From contig NZ_CP116256.1 in assembly GCF_027947575.1 (NCBI RefSeq), positions 930,001-994,000 on the forward strand: DNA of 64,000 nt, given 5' to 3'. The number at the start of each line of letters is the position of its first letter. The first letter of the stretch is position 1. This document shows, piece by piece, positions 45,084-54,424 of this stretch. The position numbers and the translations under genes were made by a program. The DNA comes from Streptomyces rubrogriseus (GTDB lineage Bacteria; Actinomycetota; Actinomycetes; Streptomycetales; Streptomycetaceae). The notes beneath the pieces are model-generated. The model had not been told where the DNA came from. It worked only from the letters and a program-made list of their open reading frames with translations, and searched no databases.

Positions 45084-47545
45084 CGCCTGGGCGTGACGGG
45101 GATGCCGGGGAAGCCGGTGTTCGAGTCCCCTCCGCCCGCGCCGTCGGTGTCTCCGCCGCCCGGCCCGGTGCCGCCGTTCGAGGAGTCGTCGCCGCCCGAG
45201 TCGCCACCCGAGTCGCCGCCGCCCGTGGGGCCCGGCTCGGTGCTGGGGCCACCGGTGGACGGGGTGCCGCCGCCGGTCGACGGCGGGTCGGACTCGGTGC
45301 CGCCGTCGTCGCCGGGCGGGGTGCTGCCGCTGTCGGAGTCGCCGGGGGTCTGGGAGCCGGTGCCGTCCTCGTCGGCGTCGCCCGGTCCGTCGGAGGCCTC
45401 GCCGCTGCCGCTCTCGTCGCCGTCGCCCGGTTCGTCCGAGGCGTCGCTGCTCGGGGGCGCGGTGACGTCGGCGCCGTCCTGGAGCTGGAGGTCGAAGTCG
45501 GCGACCGGTTCGCCCTTGAGGGCGTTGCGGGTGTACTGGCTCCAGATCTCGGCGGGGGCGCCGCCGCCGTTGATACGGGCGAGGCCCATGGCGCCGTACA
45601 GGGGTTTGTGGGCGGCGGTCTTCGGGTCCTGGCCCATGACGGCGACGACGGTGGCCAGGTCGGGGGTGTAGCCGGCGAACCAGGCGGCGGTGTCCTCCTC
45701 GGCGGTGCCGGTCTTGCCCGCGGCGGGGCGCCCGGCGGCCTGGGCGGCGGTGGCGGTGCCGTTCTGGACGACGCTGCGCAGGACGGACGTGGTGGTGTCG
45801 GCGGACTCGCGGCTGACGGCCTGCTGCTCGCGCCGCTCGGGCAGCTCGACCTCCTGCTTGCCGTCCTTCGTGACCTTCTCGACCAGCGTGTAGGTGCTGT
45901 GCCTGCCGTGGTTGGCGAGGGTCGCGTAGGCCTCGGCCATGTCGAGGGGGCTGGCGGTGGCGACGCCGAGGGCGATGGAGGGGGAGGGGGTCAGCTCGGG
46001 GGTGTCGGGGGAGAGCCCGAGGTCGATCGCGGTCTGCTTGACCTTGTCGGAGCCGACGTCGACGGCCATCTGGGCGTACACGGCGTTGATGGACTTGTCG
46101 GTGGCCTCGCGGACGGTGACGTGGCCGTAGTCGCGGTGGTCCTCGTTCTCCGGGGCGTAGCGGCCGCCGCTCCAGCCCTGGACGGGGCGTTCGCTGGTGC
46201 CGTCGTAGCGGGTGTTGGGGTTGATCATCTGCCCGCTCTGCGTCTCGGAGTGGTTCTCCACGGCGGACGTGAACACGAAGGGCTTGAAGGTGGAGCCGAC
46301 CTGGAAGTCACGGCGGACGGCGTTGGGCGTGTACTGCTTGACGTAGTCGATGCCGTTGTACATGGCGACGACCTTGCCGGTCTTCGGGTCGACGGAGGCG
46401 CCGCCGGCGCGGACGTAGCCGTCGACCTTGCGTTCCTTCTTGTCGAGCTGGGACATCAGCTTGTCGTCGACGGCCTTGACGAAGGCGTCCTGCTTGTCCT
46501 TCTGGAGGGTGGTGGTGATGCGGTAGCCGCCGCGGCCGAGTTCCTCCTCGTCGACGATGTCGTTCTCGATCAGGTACTTCTTGACGATGTTGACGACGTA
46601 GCCGCGCTGTCCGGACATGTTGGTGGAGATGGTGGACTGCTTGGGCTTGGGGAACTTCGCGGCGGCGCGTTCGGAGGGGCTGATCCAGCCCTTGTCGGCC
46701 ATGCCGTTCATGACGTACTTCCAGCGGGCCTCGGCGGCGGGCCGGTTCTCCGGGTGGGCGACGACGTCGTACTGGCTGGGGGCGTTGAGCAGGGAGGCCA
46801 GGTAGGCGCCCTGGGCGGCGGTGAGGTCCTTGGCGTCGACGCCGAAGTAGGCCTGGGCGGCGGCCTGGATGCCGTAGGCGCCGCGGCCGAAGAAGCTGGT
46901 GTTGAGGTAGCCCTCGAGGATCTCGCTCTTGCTCTTCTCCCGGTCGAGCTTGATCGAGATGAAGAACTCCTTCACCTTGCGGGTGACGGTCTGGTCCTGG
47001 GCCAGGTAGTAGTTCTTGACGTACTGCTGGGTGATGGTGGAGCCGGACTGCTTGCCCTTGCCGGTGGCGGTGTTCCAGCCGGCCCGGACCATCGCCATGG
47101 GGTCGATGGCGGACTCGCTGTAGAAGTCGCGGTCCTCGGCGGCGAGGACGGCGTGCTGGGCGTCCTTGGAGATGCGGGCGAGGCCGACGCTCTCGCGGTT
47201 GACCTCGCCGTCGCGGGCGAGGACGCTGCCGTCGGCGTAGAGGTAGACGTTGGACTGCTTGGTGGCGAGCGCGTTGGCGGCGGGGATCTGCACGAGGTGG
47301 TAGCCGAGGAAGAAGCCGCCGACGATCAGCAGCAGGCCGACGACGACGGTGCTCAGCACGATGCGCCAGGTCGGGATCAGCCGGCGCCATCCGGTGCGCT
47401 TGGGCCGCTTGGGCTTCTTCGCCTTCCCGGGTTCCGCGGGCGCTCCGGACGTCGCCTGTTCCCCCGTCTGCCCCTCGCCGGCCGCCTGGGGCTCTCTCGG
47501 GGCCCGGCCCTGGTTCGGCGGCTGCGGCTGCGGCTCGTCGCTCAT
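45077..47545 (-). CDS. class A penicillin-binding protein (bifunctional transglycosylase/transpeptidase)
   Basis: A protein of 822 residues that polymerises and crosslinks peptidoglycan. A basic cytoplasmic tail of about 55 residues precedes one membrane helix (about 60-80). The GT51 domain has AAEDRDFYSESAIDP near 118 and GSTITQQYVKN near 150. The transpeptidase domain has the active-site GSTFKPF (near 430), SIN (near 500) and KTGTAEE (near 640). The last 150 residues are a Gly/Ser/Asp/Pro-rich wall-side tail. The ATG at 47545 is used. Divergent from the ABC exporter operon. Confidence 0.95.
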   Translation of the reverse strand: MSDEPQPQPPNQGRAPREPQAAGEGQTGEQATSGAPAEPGKAKKPKRPKRTGWRRLIPTWRIVLSTVVVGLLLIVGGFFLGYHLVQIPAANALATKQSNVYLYADGSVLARDGEVNRESVGLARISKDAQHAVLAAEDRDFYSESAIDPMAMVRAGWNTATGKGKQSGSTITQQYVKNYYLAQDQTVTRKVKEFFISIKLDREKSKSEILEGYLNTSFFGRGAYGIQAAAQAYFGVDAKDLTAAQGAYLASLLNAPSQYDVVAHPENRPAAEARWKYVMNGMADKGWISPSERAAAKFPKPKQSTISTNMSGQRGYVVNIVKKYLIENDIVDEEELGRGGYRITTTLQKDKQDAFVKAVDDKLMSQLDKKERKVDGYVRAGGASVDPKTGKVVAMYNGIDYVKQYTPNAVRRDFQVGSTFKPFVFTSAVENHSETQSGQMINPNTRYDGTSERPVQGWSGGRYAPENEDHRDYGHVTVREATDKSINAVYAQMAVDVGSDKVKQTAIDLGLSPDTPELTPSPSIALGVATASPLDMAEAYATLANHGRHSTYTLVEKVTKDGKQEVELPERREQQAVSRESADTTTSVLRSVVQNGTATAAQAAGRPAAGKTGTAEEDTAAWFAGYTPDLATVVAVMGQDPKTAAHKPLYGAMGLARINGGGAPAEIWSQYTRNALKGEPVADFDLQLQDGADVTAPPSSDASDEPGDGDESGSGEASDGPGDADEDGTGSQTPGDSDSGSTPPGDDGGTESDPPSTGGGTPSTGGPSTEPGPTGGGDSGGDSGGDDSSNGGTGPGGGDTDGAGGGDSNTGFPGIPVTPRRQ

Positions 47546-47739
47546 CTCGTGCACGGACTCCTGTTTCGGCTTCTGCTTCGCTTCGTACGGTTTTCGGAAC
47601 GTCTGAGTTTCTTCTGGTGAAGACTCTCGCACCGCGGGTTCCGTTCCCACTCGACGGCACACCCGTGAAATTCCGTGGCAGGGGCCCCCGGGGGCGCACT
47701 AGGCTCCTGCGCTTTGGTGCCGGTCGGAGGGGGAGGGCT

Positions 47740-48546
47740 GTGAGTGCGGGCTCGGGGCGGTTGTACGTGGCCGTCGCGGCGGGGGGATTCCGACGGTACG
47801 CGACGTATCGGGCGGCCACCGCCGCCGGGGTGTTCACCAACACGGTCTTCGGTTTGATCCTGGTTTACACCTATCTGGCCCTGTGGGACGAGAAACCGCA
47901 GCTCGGAGGATACGACCAGGCGCAGGCCGTGACGTTCGTGTGGCTGGGGCAGGCGCTGCTGGCGGCGCTGGCGATCGGGGGCGGCGGGTTCGAGGACGAG
48001 TTGATGGAGCGCATCCGTACGGGTGATGTCGCCGTCGATCTGTACCGGCCGGTGGATCTTCAGCTGTGGTGGCTGGCGGCGGACGTGGGGCGGGCGGTGT
48101 TCCAGTTGCTGGGCCGCGGGGTGGTGCCGTTCGTGTTCGGGTCGCTGTTCTTCCCGGTGGCGCTGCCGCGGGAGGTGTCCGTGTGGGCGGCGTTCCTGGT
48201 GACGGTGGTGCTGGCGATGGTGGTGGGTTTCGCGCTGCGCTATCTGGTGGCGCTGTCGGCGTTCTGGCTGCTCGACGGCACCGGGGTGACGCAGATGGCG
48301 TGGTTGGCGGGGCTGTTCTGCTCGGGGATGCTGCTGCCGCTGAACGTGTTCCCGGGCGCGCTCGGCGACGTGGTGCGGGCGCTGCCGTGGTCGTCGCTGC
48401 TCCAGGGCCCGGCGGACGTGCTGCTGGGGGAGGCGGATCCGCTGGGGACGTATCTGTTCCAGGCGTCCTGGGCGGTGGCGCTGCTGGCGCTGGGGCGGCT
48501 GGTGCAGTCGGCGGCGACGCGACGGGTGGTGGTCCAGGGTGGCTGA
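47740..48546 (+). CDS. ABC-2 family transporter permease
   Basis: A protein of 268 residues with six membrane segments. The GTG at 47740 follows a GGAGGGGGAGGG site; the longer upstream frame is not coding-like. It resembles the ABC2_membrane_6 (DUF990) type: FRRYATYRAATAAGVFTNTV near 20 and MERIRTGDVAVDLYRPVDLQ near 90. First of three genes of an exporter; the next permease overlaps it by 8 bases. The substrate is unknown, and drug or polysaccharide precursors are both possible. Confidence 0.88.
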   Translation: MSAGSGRLYVAVAAGGFRRYATYRAATAAGVFTNTVFGLILVYTYLALWDEKPQLGGYDQAQAVTFVWLGQALLAALAIGGGGFEDELMERIRTGDVAVDLYRPVDLQLWWLAADVGRAVFQLLGRGVVPFVFGSLFFPVALPREVSVWAAFLVTVVLAMVVGFALRYLVALSAFWLLDGTGVTQMAWLAGLFCSGMLLPLNVFPGALGDVVRALPWSSLLQGPADVLLGEADPLGTYLFQASWAVALLALGRLVQSAATRRVVVQGG

Positions 48547-49399
48547 GGTGGCCGAGGTGGCCGAGGCGGCCCGGACGGGGGTACGGCGCGGGCGCGTCGT
48601 CGAGGGGGTGCGCGCGTACGGGCTGATCGCCGGGATGTGGATCAGGTCGACGATGGCGTACCGGACGTCCTTCGTGCTGACGGCGTTCGGGAACTTCGCG
48701 ATGACCGCGCTGGACTTCGTGGCGATCCTGCTGATGTTCTCCCGGGTGGACGCGCTGGGCGGCTACTCGCTGCCCGAGGTGGCGTTCCTGTACGGGCTGT
48801 CGGGGGTGTCGTTCGGGCTGGCCGACCTGGCGATCGGCTCCATGGAACGGCTGGGCCGCCGGGTGCGCGACGGCACGCTGGACACGCTGCTGGTGCGTCC
48901 GGCGCCGGTGCTGGCGCAGGTGGCGGCGGACCGGTTCGCGCTGCGCCGGCTCGGCCGGGTGGTGCAGGGGCTGCTGGTGCTCGGGTACGCGCTGGTGGTC
49001 GTCGACATCGACTGGACGGCGGCGAAGGTGCTGCTGCTGCCGGTGGCGCTGGTCAGCGGGGCGGGGATCTTCTGCGCGGTGTTCGTGGCGGCGGGGGCGT
49101 TCCAGTTCGCGGCGCAGGACGCCTCGGAGGTGGCCAACGCCTTCACCTACGGCGGTACGACGATGCTGCAGTACCCGCCGACCGTGTTCGCGCTCGACCT
49201 GGTGCGCGGGGCGACGTTCGTGCTGCCGCTGGCGTTCGTGAACTGGCTGCCGGCGAGCTATGTGCTGGGGCGGCCGTATCCGCTGGACCTGCCCGGGTGG
49301 GTGGCGTTCACGCCGCCGCTCGCGGCCGCTGCCTGCTGTGCACTGGCGGGGCTGGCCTGGCGGGCGGGCCTGCGTTCGTACCGGAGTACGGGGAGCTGA
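48539..49399 (+). CDS. ABC-2 family transporter permease
   Basis: A protein of 286 residues with six membrane segments, the second half of the exporter channel. The start is the GTG at 48539 inside the end of the previous gene. Similar landmarks occur as in its partner (WIRSTMAYRTSFVLTAFGNF near 34 and RRVRDGTLDTLLVRPAPVLA near 108). The ATP-binding gene follows after 8 bases. The three genes form one operon. Confidence 0.88.
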   Translation: MAEVAEVAEAARTGVRRGRVVEGVRAYGLIAGMWIRSTMAYRTSFVLTAFGNFAMTALDFVAILLMFSRVDALGGYSLPEVAFLYGLSGVSFGLADLAIGSMERLGRRVRDGTLDTLLVRPAPVLAQVAADRFALRRLGRVVQGLLVLGYALVVVDIDWTAAKVLLLPVALVSGAGIFCAVFVAAGAFQFAAQDASEVANAFTYGGTTMLQYPPTVFALDLVRGATFVLPLAFVNWLPASYVLGRPYPLDLPGWVAFTPPLAAAACCALAGLAWRAGLRSYRSTGS

Positions 49400-49407
49400 G
49401 GGAGCCG

Positions 49408-50475
49408 ATGGAGAGGGCGGACATGGCGGAGACGGCGAGGACGGCTGACGCGGCGCACACGGCGGGACCGGGGGCTGCGGCGGAGGCGGACGCCGCGGCG
49501 GATGCGGACGCCGACGCCTTCATCGAACTGGACGGCGTCGAGAAGGTCTTCGACGTGCGCAAGAAGACGGGCTTCCTGAAGCGGGAGCGGCGACAGGTGC
49601 GGGCGGTGGACGGGCTGTCGTTCACGGTGTCGCGCGGCGAGATGGTCGGCTACATCGGCCCGAACGGCGCCGGGAAGTCGACGACGATCAAGATGCTCAC
49701 CGGCATCCTGACGCCGAGCGGCGGCCGGCTGCGGGTGGCGGGCATCGACCCGTCCCGGGAGCGGATCCGGCTGGCGCACCGCATCGGGGTGGTGTTCGGG
49801 CAGCGGACGACGCTGTGGTGGGACCTGCCGCTGATCGACTCCTACCGGCTCATGCACCGCATGTACCGCATCCCGGACGCCCGTTACCGCGAGAACCTGG
49901 ACCGCTGTGTCGAACTCCTCCAGCTCCAGGAGCTGCTCGACGTGCCGGTGCGGCAACTCTCCCTGGGGCAGCGGATGCGCGGCGACATCGCGGCGGCGCT
50001 GCTGCACGACCCGGAGGTGCTGTACCTGGACGAGCCGACGATCGGCCTGGACGTGGTGTCCAAGGCCAAGGTGCGGGGGTTCCTGCGGGACTTGAACGCC
50101 GAGCGCGGCACGACGGTGCTGCTGACCACACACGATCTCCAGGACATCGAGCAGCTCTGCTCGCGCGTGATGGTCATCGACCACGGGCGGCTGATGTACG
50201 ACGGACCGCTGGAGGGTCTGCACGAGGCGGGGGAGAGCGAACGCACCCTGGTGGTGGACCTGGAACGGGAGTTGCCGCCGATCGAGGCGCCTGAGCCGGC
50301 CCGGGTGGTGCGGGTGGAGGGGCCGCGGCAGTGGCTGGCGTTCCCGGCGTCGGAGTCGGCGGCCGGGCTGGTGGCGGGGATCGCGGCCCGGTATCCGCTG
50401 GTGGACCTGTCGGTGCGGGAGCCGGACATCGAGTCGGTGATCGCGAAGATGTACGCGGAACGCGCGGGCGCGTAG
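49408..50475 (+). CDS. ABC transporter ATP-binding protein
   Basis: A protein of 355 residues; the ATG at 49408 or the one at 49423 could start it. Walker A is GPNGAGKSTT near 89, the signature LSLGQRMRGDIAAALL near 189, Walker B VLYLDEPTIGLD near 208, and the switch His is in LLTTHDLQDIEQLCSR near 240. The N-terminal 35 residues are Ala/Asp-rich and disordered. The signature LSLGQ fits exporters of the NatA/DrrA kind. It energises the two permeases upstream. Confidence 0.92.
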   Translation: MERADMAETARTADAAHTAGPGAAAEADAAADADADAFIELDGVEKVFDVRKKTGFLKRERRQVRAVDGLSFTVSRGEMVGYIGPNGAGKSTTIKMLTGILTPSGGRLRVAGIDPSRERIRLAHRIGVVFGQRTTLWWDLPLIDSYRLMHRMYRIPDARYRENLDRCVELLQLQELLDVPVRQLSLGQRMRGDIAAALLHDPEVLYLDEPTIGLDVVSKAKVRGFLRDLNAERGTTVLLTTHDLQDIEQLCSRVMVIDHGRLMYDGPLEGLHEAGESERTLVVDLERELPPIEAPEPARVVRVEGPRQWLAFPASESAAGLVAGIAARYPLVDLSVREPDIESVIAKMYAERAGA

Positions 50476-50508
50476 TGTCCGGCGCGGTGACCTCGTAGGC
50501 TGCTGTAC

Positions 50509-51336
50509 ATGACCGACGACGCCCCGGAACTCCGCGCATCCGACGCCGACCGTGAACGAGTCGCCGAGGTCCTGCGCGACGCCCTCGCCGAGGGACGCCT
50601 GGACATGGCCGAGTTCGAGGAGCGGCTGGACGCCACCTACAGCGCGCGGACGTACGGGGACCTGGCGCCGATCACCCGTGACCTGCCGGTCGGCGGGGCG
50701 GGCGCGGCGCCCCGGGTGTCGATGACCAAGGAGCCCGAGCGGGACGGGGACTGGGCGGGGCGGATCACCGGCGGCGAGGGCTCGTCGACCTGGGCGGTCG
50801 CCGTGATGTCCGGCTTCCAGCGCAAGGGGCGCTGGACGGTGCCGAGGCGGTTCAACTGCTTCGCGTTCTGGGGCGGCGGGGAGATCGACCTGCGCGACGC
50901 GGACTTCGCGGCGGGGGAGGTCGTGATCAACTGCGTCGCGATCATGGGCGGGATGAACGTGGTCGTGCCGCCGGGCGTCGAGGTGGTCGTGCGCGGCATC
51001 GGCTTCATGGGCGGCTTCGACCACAGCGAGGAGGGCGTGCTCGGGGACCCGGGCGCCCCGCGCGTGGTCGTGACGGGCTTCGCCTTCTGGGGCGGCGTCG
51101 GCGTCGAGCGCAAGGTGACGCGGGCCGAGCGGCAGCGGCTGAAGGAGGAGCGCCGCCAGGAGAAGCTGGAGCGCCGCCAGGAACGCGAGCGGGAGCGGCT
51201 GGAGCGCGGCTCGGGCCGACGGGAGCTGGACGCCTCCCGCTCCGACGGCCACGGCCTGGATGGACTGCACGACCTGCACGGCGCCGGCCGCGAGCGGGAG
51301 CTGGAACGGGAGCGCGAGCGGCGCCGGGACACCTGA
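50509..51336 (+). CDS. DUF1707 / LiaF-like (DUF2154) domain protein
   Basis: A protein of 275 residues. The first 55 residues are DUF1707 (LRASDADRERVAEVLRDALA, EGRLDMAEFEERLDATYSAR). The middle has the beta-rich DUF2154/LiaF-type repeats (FWGGGEIDLRDADF, VAIMGGMNVVVPPGVEV). The C-terminal 70 residues are a highly charged Arg/Glu helix. No membrane helix is seen. LiaF relatives act in envelope-stress signalling; a similar role is only a guess. It starts 33 bases after the ABC operon. Confidence 0.85.
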   Translation: MTDDAPELRASDADRERVAEVLRDALAEGRLDMAEFEERLDATYSARTYGDLAPITRDLPVGGAGAAPRVSMTKEPERDGDWAGRITGGEGSSTWAVAVMSGFQRKGRWTVPRRFNCFAFWGGGEIDLRDADFAAGEVVINCVAIMGGMNVVVPPGVEVVVRGIGFMGGFDHSEEGVLGDPGAPRVVVTGFAFWGGVGVERKVTRAERQRLKEERRQEKLERRQERERERLERGSGRRELDASRSDGHGLDGLHDLHGAGRERELERERERRRDT

Positions 51337-51363
51337 GCGCCGCCCTCCGCTCCGGCCGGTGCG

Positions 51364-52728
51364 CTACGCCTTGACCGGTGCGGCGCCCTTCAGCGCGGTC
51401 AGGTCGATGACCTCGCCCATGCGCGCGTACCCCTTGTCGCCGGGGTGCAGGTGGTCGCCGCTGTCGTAGTCGGAGCGCATCCGGCGCGGGTCGTACGGGT
51501 CGCGCAGGGCCTTGTCGAAGTCGACGACGGCGTCGAAGACCCGGCCGGAGCGGATCTCTTCGTTGACCTCCTGCCGCATCGTCTCGCGCGCCTCGGTGTA
51601 GCCGCCGTAGCCGCCGAACGGCGTGATCGTGGCGCCGACGACCCGCAGTCCCCGGGCGTGCGCCCGGTCGACGAGGGTGCGCAGGCCGGTGAGGATGCCG
51701 TCCCGGTCGGCCAGTTCCGGGCTGTTCAGGACGTCGTTGACGCCGAGGACGACGACGACGGCCTTGACATTGGTGCGTTCCAGCACGTCCCGTTCGAACC
51801 GGCTCAGTCCGCTCGGGTTGTCGGCCGGCCGCCCCGGCCTGCTGGTCAGGAGCCGGTTGCCGCTGATGCCCTCGTTGACGACGCTGTAGCGGGGGGTGTC
51901 CCGGCCGTCGCCCGCCGCCGCGTGCAGGCGCGCGGCGAGGACGTCGGTCCAGCGGCGGTTGGCGTCGCTCTTGGAGCGGGCGCCGTCGGTGATGGAGTCG
52001 CCGAACGCCACGACCGTGCCGTCGGCCTCGTGGCTCAGCACGTCGAGGGCGGTCAGGTAGCGCCAGTACGGCGTGGGGGTGGTGTACGCGACGGCGGTGA
52101 CGTCCGCCGTGCGGTCGCCGTCGGCCAGGTAGCTGGTCTGCCGGGCCTGCGGGTGGTAGGTCACCGGCCCGGACGGGATGGGGGAGTACGTGGTGACCAG
52201 GACGTTCGCCCCGTAGGGGATGGCGATGCGGGCGGCGTCGCTCATCACCTGGCCGCCCGCCGGGATGATCACCCGGGCGCTGCCGCCGAAGGTGAGCCGG
52301 CGCATGGTGTCGGCGATCGCGGCGGCCGTGTCGGGGCCGGCGGCCAGGGCGATCGAGGCGTGCGTGACGGTCAGCGGCGACTGCCCGTACAGGTTCGAGA
52401 GGGTGATCCGCGCGCCGGTGCCGCCGACCGAGGTGTGCACGACGTTGCGCACGGAGCGGCCCGCCAGGCCGGTCGTCTCGGTGCCCGGCTCGGCCGCGGC
52501 CGGTGCGGTGGCCCAGGCGCCCACCCAGGCACCCGTGGACGCGGGGGCGGCGTCACCTCGTGGGAGACGGCCTCCGGCCTGCAACGCGTGGTCCCTGCTG
52601 CCGTCGTCCGCGGACGCTCCGGCGTATATGGCCGCGGAGATCGCCACTATCAGGGTGACGATCGCCGCGAGCAGGGCACGGTGCTTGGTGGGGGGCGCCC
52701 CCGCACCCCCGTCACGACCCCGGGTCAT
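51364..52728 (-). CDS. SGNH/GDSL hydrolase, secreted or membrane-anchored
   Basis: A protein of 454 residues. A membrane helix or signal anchor lies at about residues 16-38. The GDSL nucleophile is in VVAFGDSITDGARS (near 250). The other SGNH blocks are VVNEGISGNRLL (Gly), VVVLGVNDVL (Asn) and the C-terminal DYDSGDHLHPGDKGY (Asp and His). The extra 200 N-terminal residues are a beta-rich domain often seen before Streptomyces GDSL esterases. The ATG at 52728 has GAGGAG about 11 bases before it. It is an extracellular esterase or lipase of unknown substrate. Confidence 0.9.
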   Translation of the reverse strand: MTRGRDGGAGAPPTKHRALLAAIVTLIVAISAAIYAGASADDGSRDHALQAGGRLPRGDAAPASTGAWVGAWATAPAAAEPGTETTGLAGRSVRNVVHTSVGGTGARITLSNLYGQSPLTVTHASIALAAGPDTAAAIADTMRRLTFGGSARVIIPAGGQVMSDAARIAIPYGANVLVTTYSPIPSGPVTYHPQARQTSYLADGDRTADVTAVAYTTPTPYWRYLTALDVLSHEADGTVVAFGDSITDGARSKSDANRRWTDVLAARLHAAAGDGRDTPRYSVVNEGISGNRLLTSRPGRPADNPSGLSRFERDVLERTNVKAVVVVLGVNDVLNSPELADRDGILTGLRTLVDRAHARGLRVVGATITPFGGYGGYTEARETMRQEVNEEIRSGRVFDAVVDFDKALRDPYDPRRMRSDYDSGDHLHPGDKGYARMGEVIDLTALKGAAPVKA

Positions 52729-52917
52729 GCTGTGCTGTTCTCCTCGGGCGAGGGGAGCCCCGAGGCTCCGGTCCGATGAACCCATGATGCGTCATGGGCG
52801 GAGGAAAGGCCGCAGAAGCCGCGGGCGTTCCCCCTCCCGGACAGACGCCGGGAACTTGTGTTCCGTTCCGGGAGTCGGTCAGGAAGGGACAATGTGTGAG
52901 GGACGTATCAGCGAACG

Positions 52918-54318
52918 GTGGAGCGGATGGAACGCACGAAGGCGGAACTTCCCGAAGGCGCGGGGGGTACGGGTGGTTCCGGGGGTGCCGGGGAGGCCGC
53001 GGGGGCGGACACCGGAGGCGCGGCCGGGAGTGCCGGCGCGGTCCGCGACCGGGCGATGACGTCCTTCAGCCCCGCCGACGAGGTCAAGCGCCGCGGCGTG
53101 CGGCGGATGAAGCTCACCGCCACCGGCCTGCTGCTCTTCGTCGCCCTGGTCTACGTCCTGGCCGAGTGGGCCGCCCACCGGGGCGCGGGCGCCTGGGCGG
53201 GCTATGTGTCGGCCGCCGCCGAGGCCGGCATGGTCGGCGCGCTCGCCGACTGGTTCGCGGTCACCGCCCTCTTCCGCCATCCGCTCGGCATCCCCATCCC
53301 GCACACCGCGATCATCCCGAAGAAGAAGGACCAGCTGGGCGTCTCGCTGGGCGAGTTCGTCGGGGAGAACTTCCTCTCCGAGGCCGTCGTGCGCCAGCGG
53401 CTGCGCGCCGTCGGCATCGGCAGCCGTCTCGGCGCCTGGCTCGCCGTGCCCGAACACGCCGACCGGGTGACGGCCGAGCTGTCCGCCGCCCTGCGCGGCG
53501 CCCTGACCGTGCTGCGCGACTCCGACGTCCAGGCGGTGGTCGGCGAGGCGATCACGCGCCGGGCCGACGCCCAGGAGATCGCCCCCGGCATCGGCAAGAT
53601 GCTGGACCGGGTCGTCTCCGACGGCGGTCACAAGCGCGCCGTCGACCTGATCGTCTCCCGCGCCCACGACTGGCTGATCCTGCACGGCGACTCCGTGATG
53701 GACGCCGTACAGGGCGGGGCGCCCGGCTGGACCCCCCGGTTCGTCGACCGGAAGATCGGCGACCGGGTCTACAAGGAGCTGCTGCGCTTCGTCACCGAGA
53801 TGCGCGACATGCCCGCCCACCCGGCACGCGGCGCCCTGGACCGCTTCCTCACCGACTTCGCCGCCGACCTCCAGTCCGACACGGAGACCCGCGCGCGGGT
53901 GGAGCGGCTGAAGACCGAGGTGCTGGGCCGCGGCGAGGTCCAGGATCTGATCGCGTCCGCCTGGACGGCCGTACGGTCCATGATCGTCTCGGCGGCGGAG
54001 GACGAGCGCAGCGAACTGCGGCTCAGGGTGCGCGCCTCGCTGCTCTCCCTGGGAGCCCGGATGGCCTCCGACGCCAAGGTGCAGGCCAAGGTCGACGGCT
54101 GGGTGGAGGGCGCCGCGGTGTACGTGGTGACCACCTACCGCAAGGAGATCACCTCGCTGATCACCGACACCGTGGCGGGCTGGGACGCCGAGCACACCAC
54201 GAAGAAGATCGAGGCGAACATCGGCCGCGACCTCCAGTTCATCCGCATCAACGGCACGGTGGTCGGCTCACTTGCCGGGCTGCTGATCTACACGGTCTCC
54301 CGCATCCTGGGGGCGTAG
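52918..54318 (+). CDS. DUF445 family membrane protein
   Basis: A protein of 466 residues from the GTG at 52918; the ATG at 52927 is an alternative. The first 45 residues are Gly/Ala-rich. The DUF445 core begins with a membrane helix (GLLLFVALVYVLAEW near 70) and GALADWFAVTALFRHPLGIP near 105, then a long helical region (RFVTEMRDMPAHPARGALDR), and a C-terminal membrane helix (VVGSLAGLLIYTVSRIL). The long helical middle would lie outside or inside as a stalk. Function not known. Confidence 0.9.
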   Translation: MERMERTKAELPEGAGGTGGSGGAGEAAGADTGGAAGSAGAVRDRAMTSFSPADEVKRRGVRRMKLTATGLLLFVALVYVLAEWAAHRGAGAWAGYVSAAAEAGMVGALADWFAVTALFRHPLGIPIPHTAIIPKKKDQLGVSLGEFVGENFLSEAVVRQRLRAVGIGSRLGAWLAVPEHADRVTAELSAALRGALTVLRDSDVQAVVGEAITRRADAQEIAPGIGKMLDRVVSDGGHKRAVDLIVSRAHDWLILHGDSVMDAVQGGAPGWTPRFVDRKIGDRVYKELLRFVTEMRDMPAHPARGALDRFLTDFAADLQSDTETRARVERLKTEVLGRGEVQDLIASAWTAVRSMIVSAAEDERSELRLRVRASLLSLGARMASDAKVQAKVDGWVEGAAVYVVTTYRKEITSLITDTVAGWDAEHTTKKIEANIGRDLQFIRINGTVVGSLAGLLIYTVSRILGA

Positions 54319-54424
54319 GGCTGCCGCGGGCGGCCCTGCGGCCTCCCGGCTCGGCGGGCTTGTTCCCTCCGGCGCCGGGCACACGTGAGGCGTTCGCTCG
54401 ACGGAGAGCCGCCGGAGGGGTGCC

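Noticed and set aside
44768..47620. 950-codon plus-strand frame opposite the penicillin-binding protein
   Set aside because: It is a shadow frame. The minus strand has transglycosylase and transpeptidase active-site motifs in the proper order.
52728..52785. Longer start for the SGNH hydrolase at 52785
   Set aside because: The ATG at 52785 has no ribosome-binding site; GAGGAG lies before the ATG at 52728.
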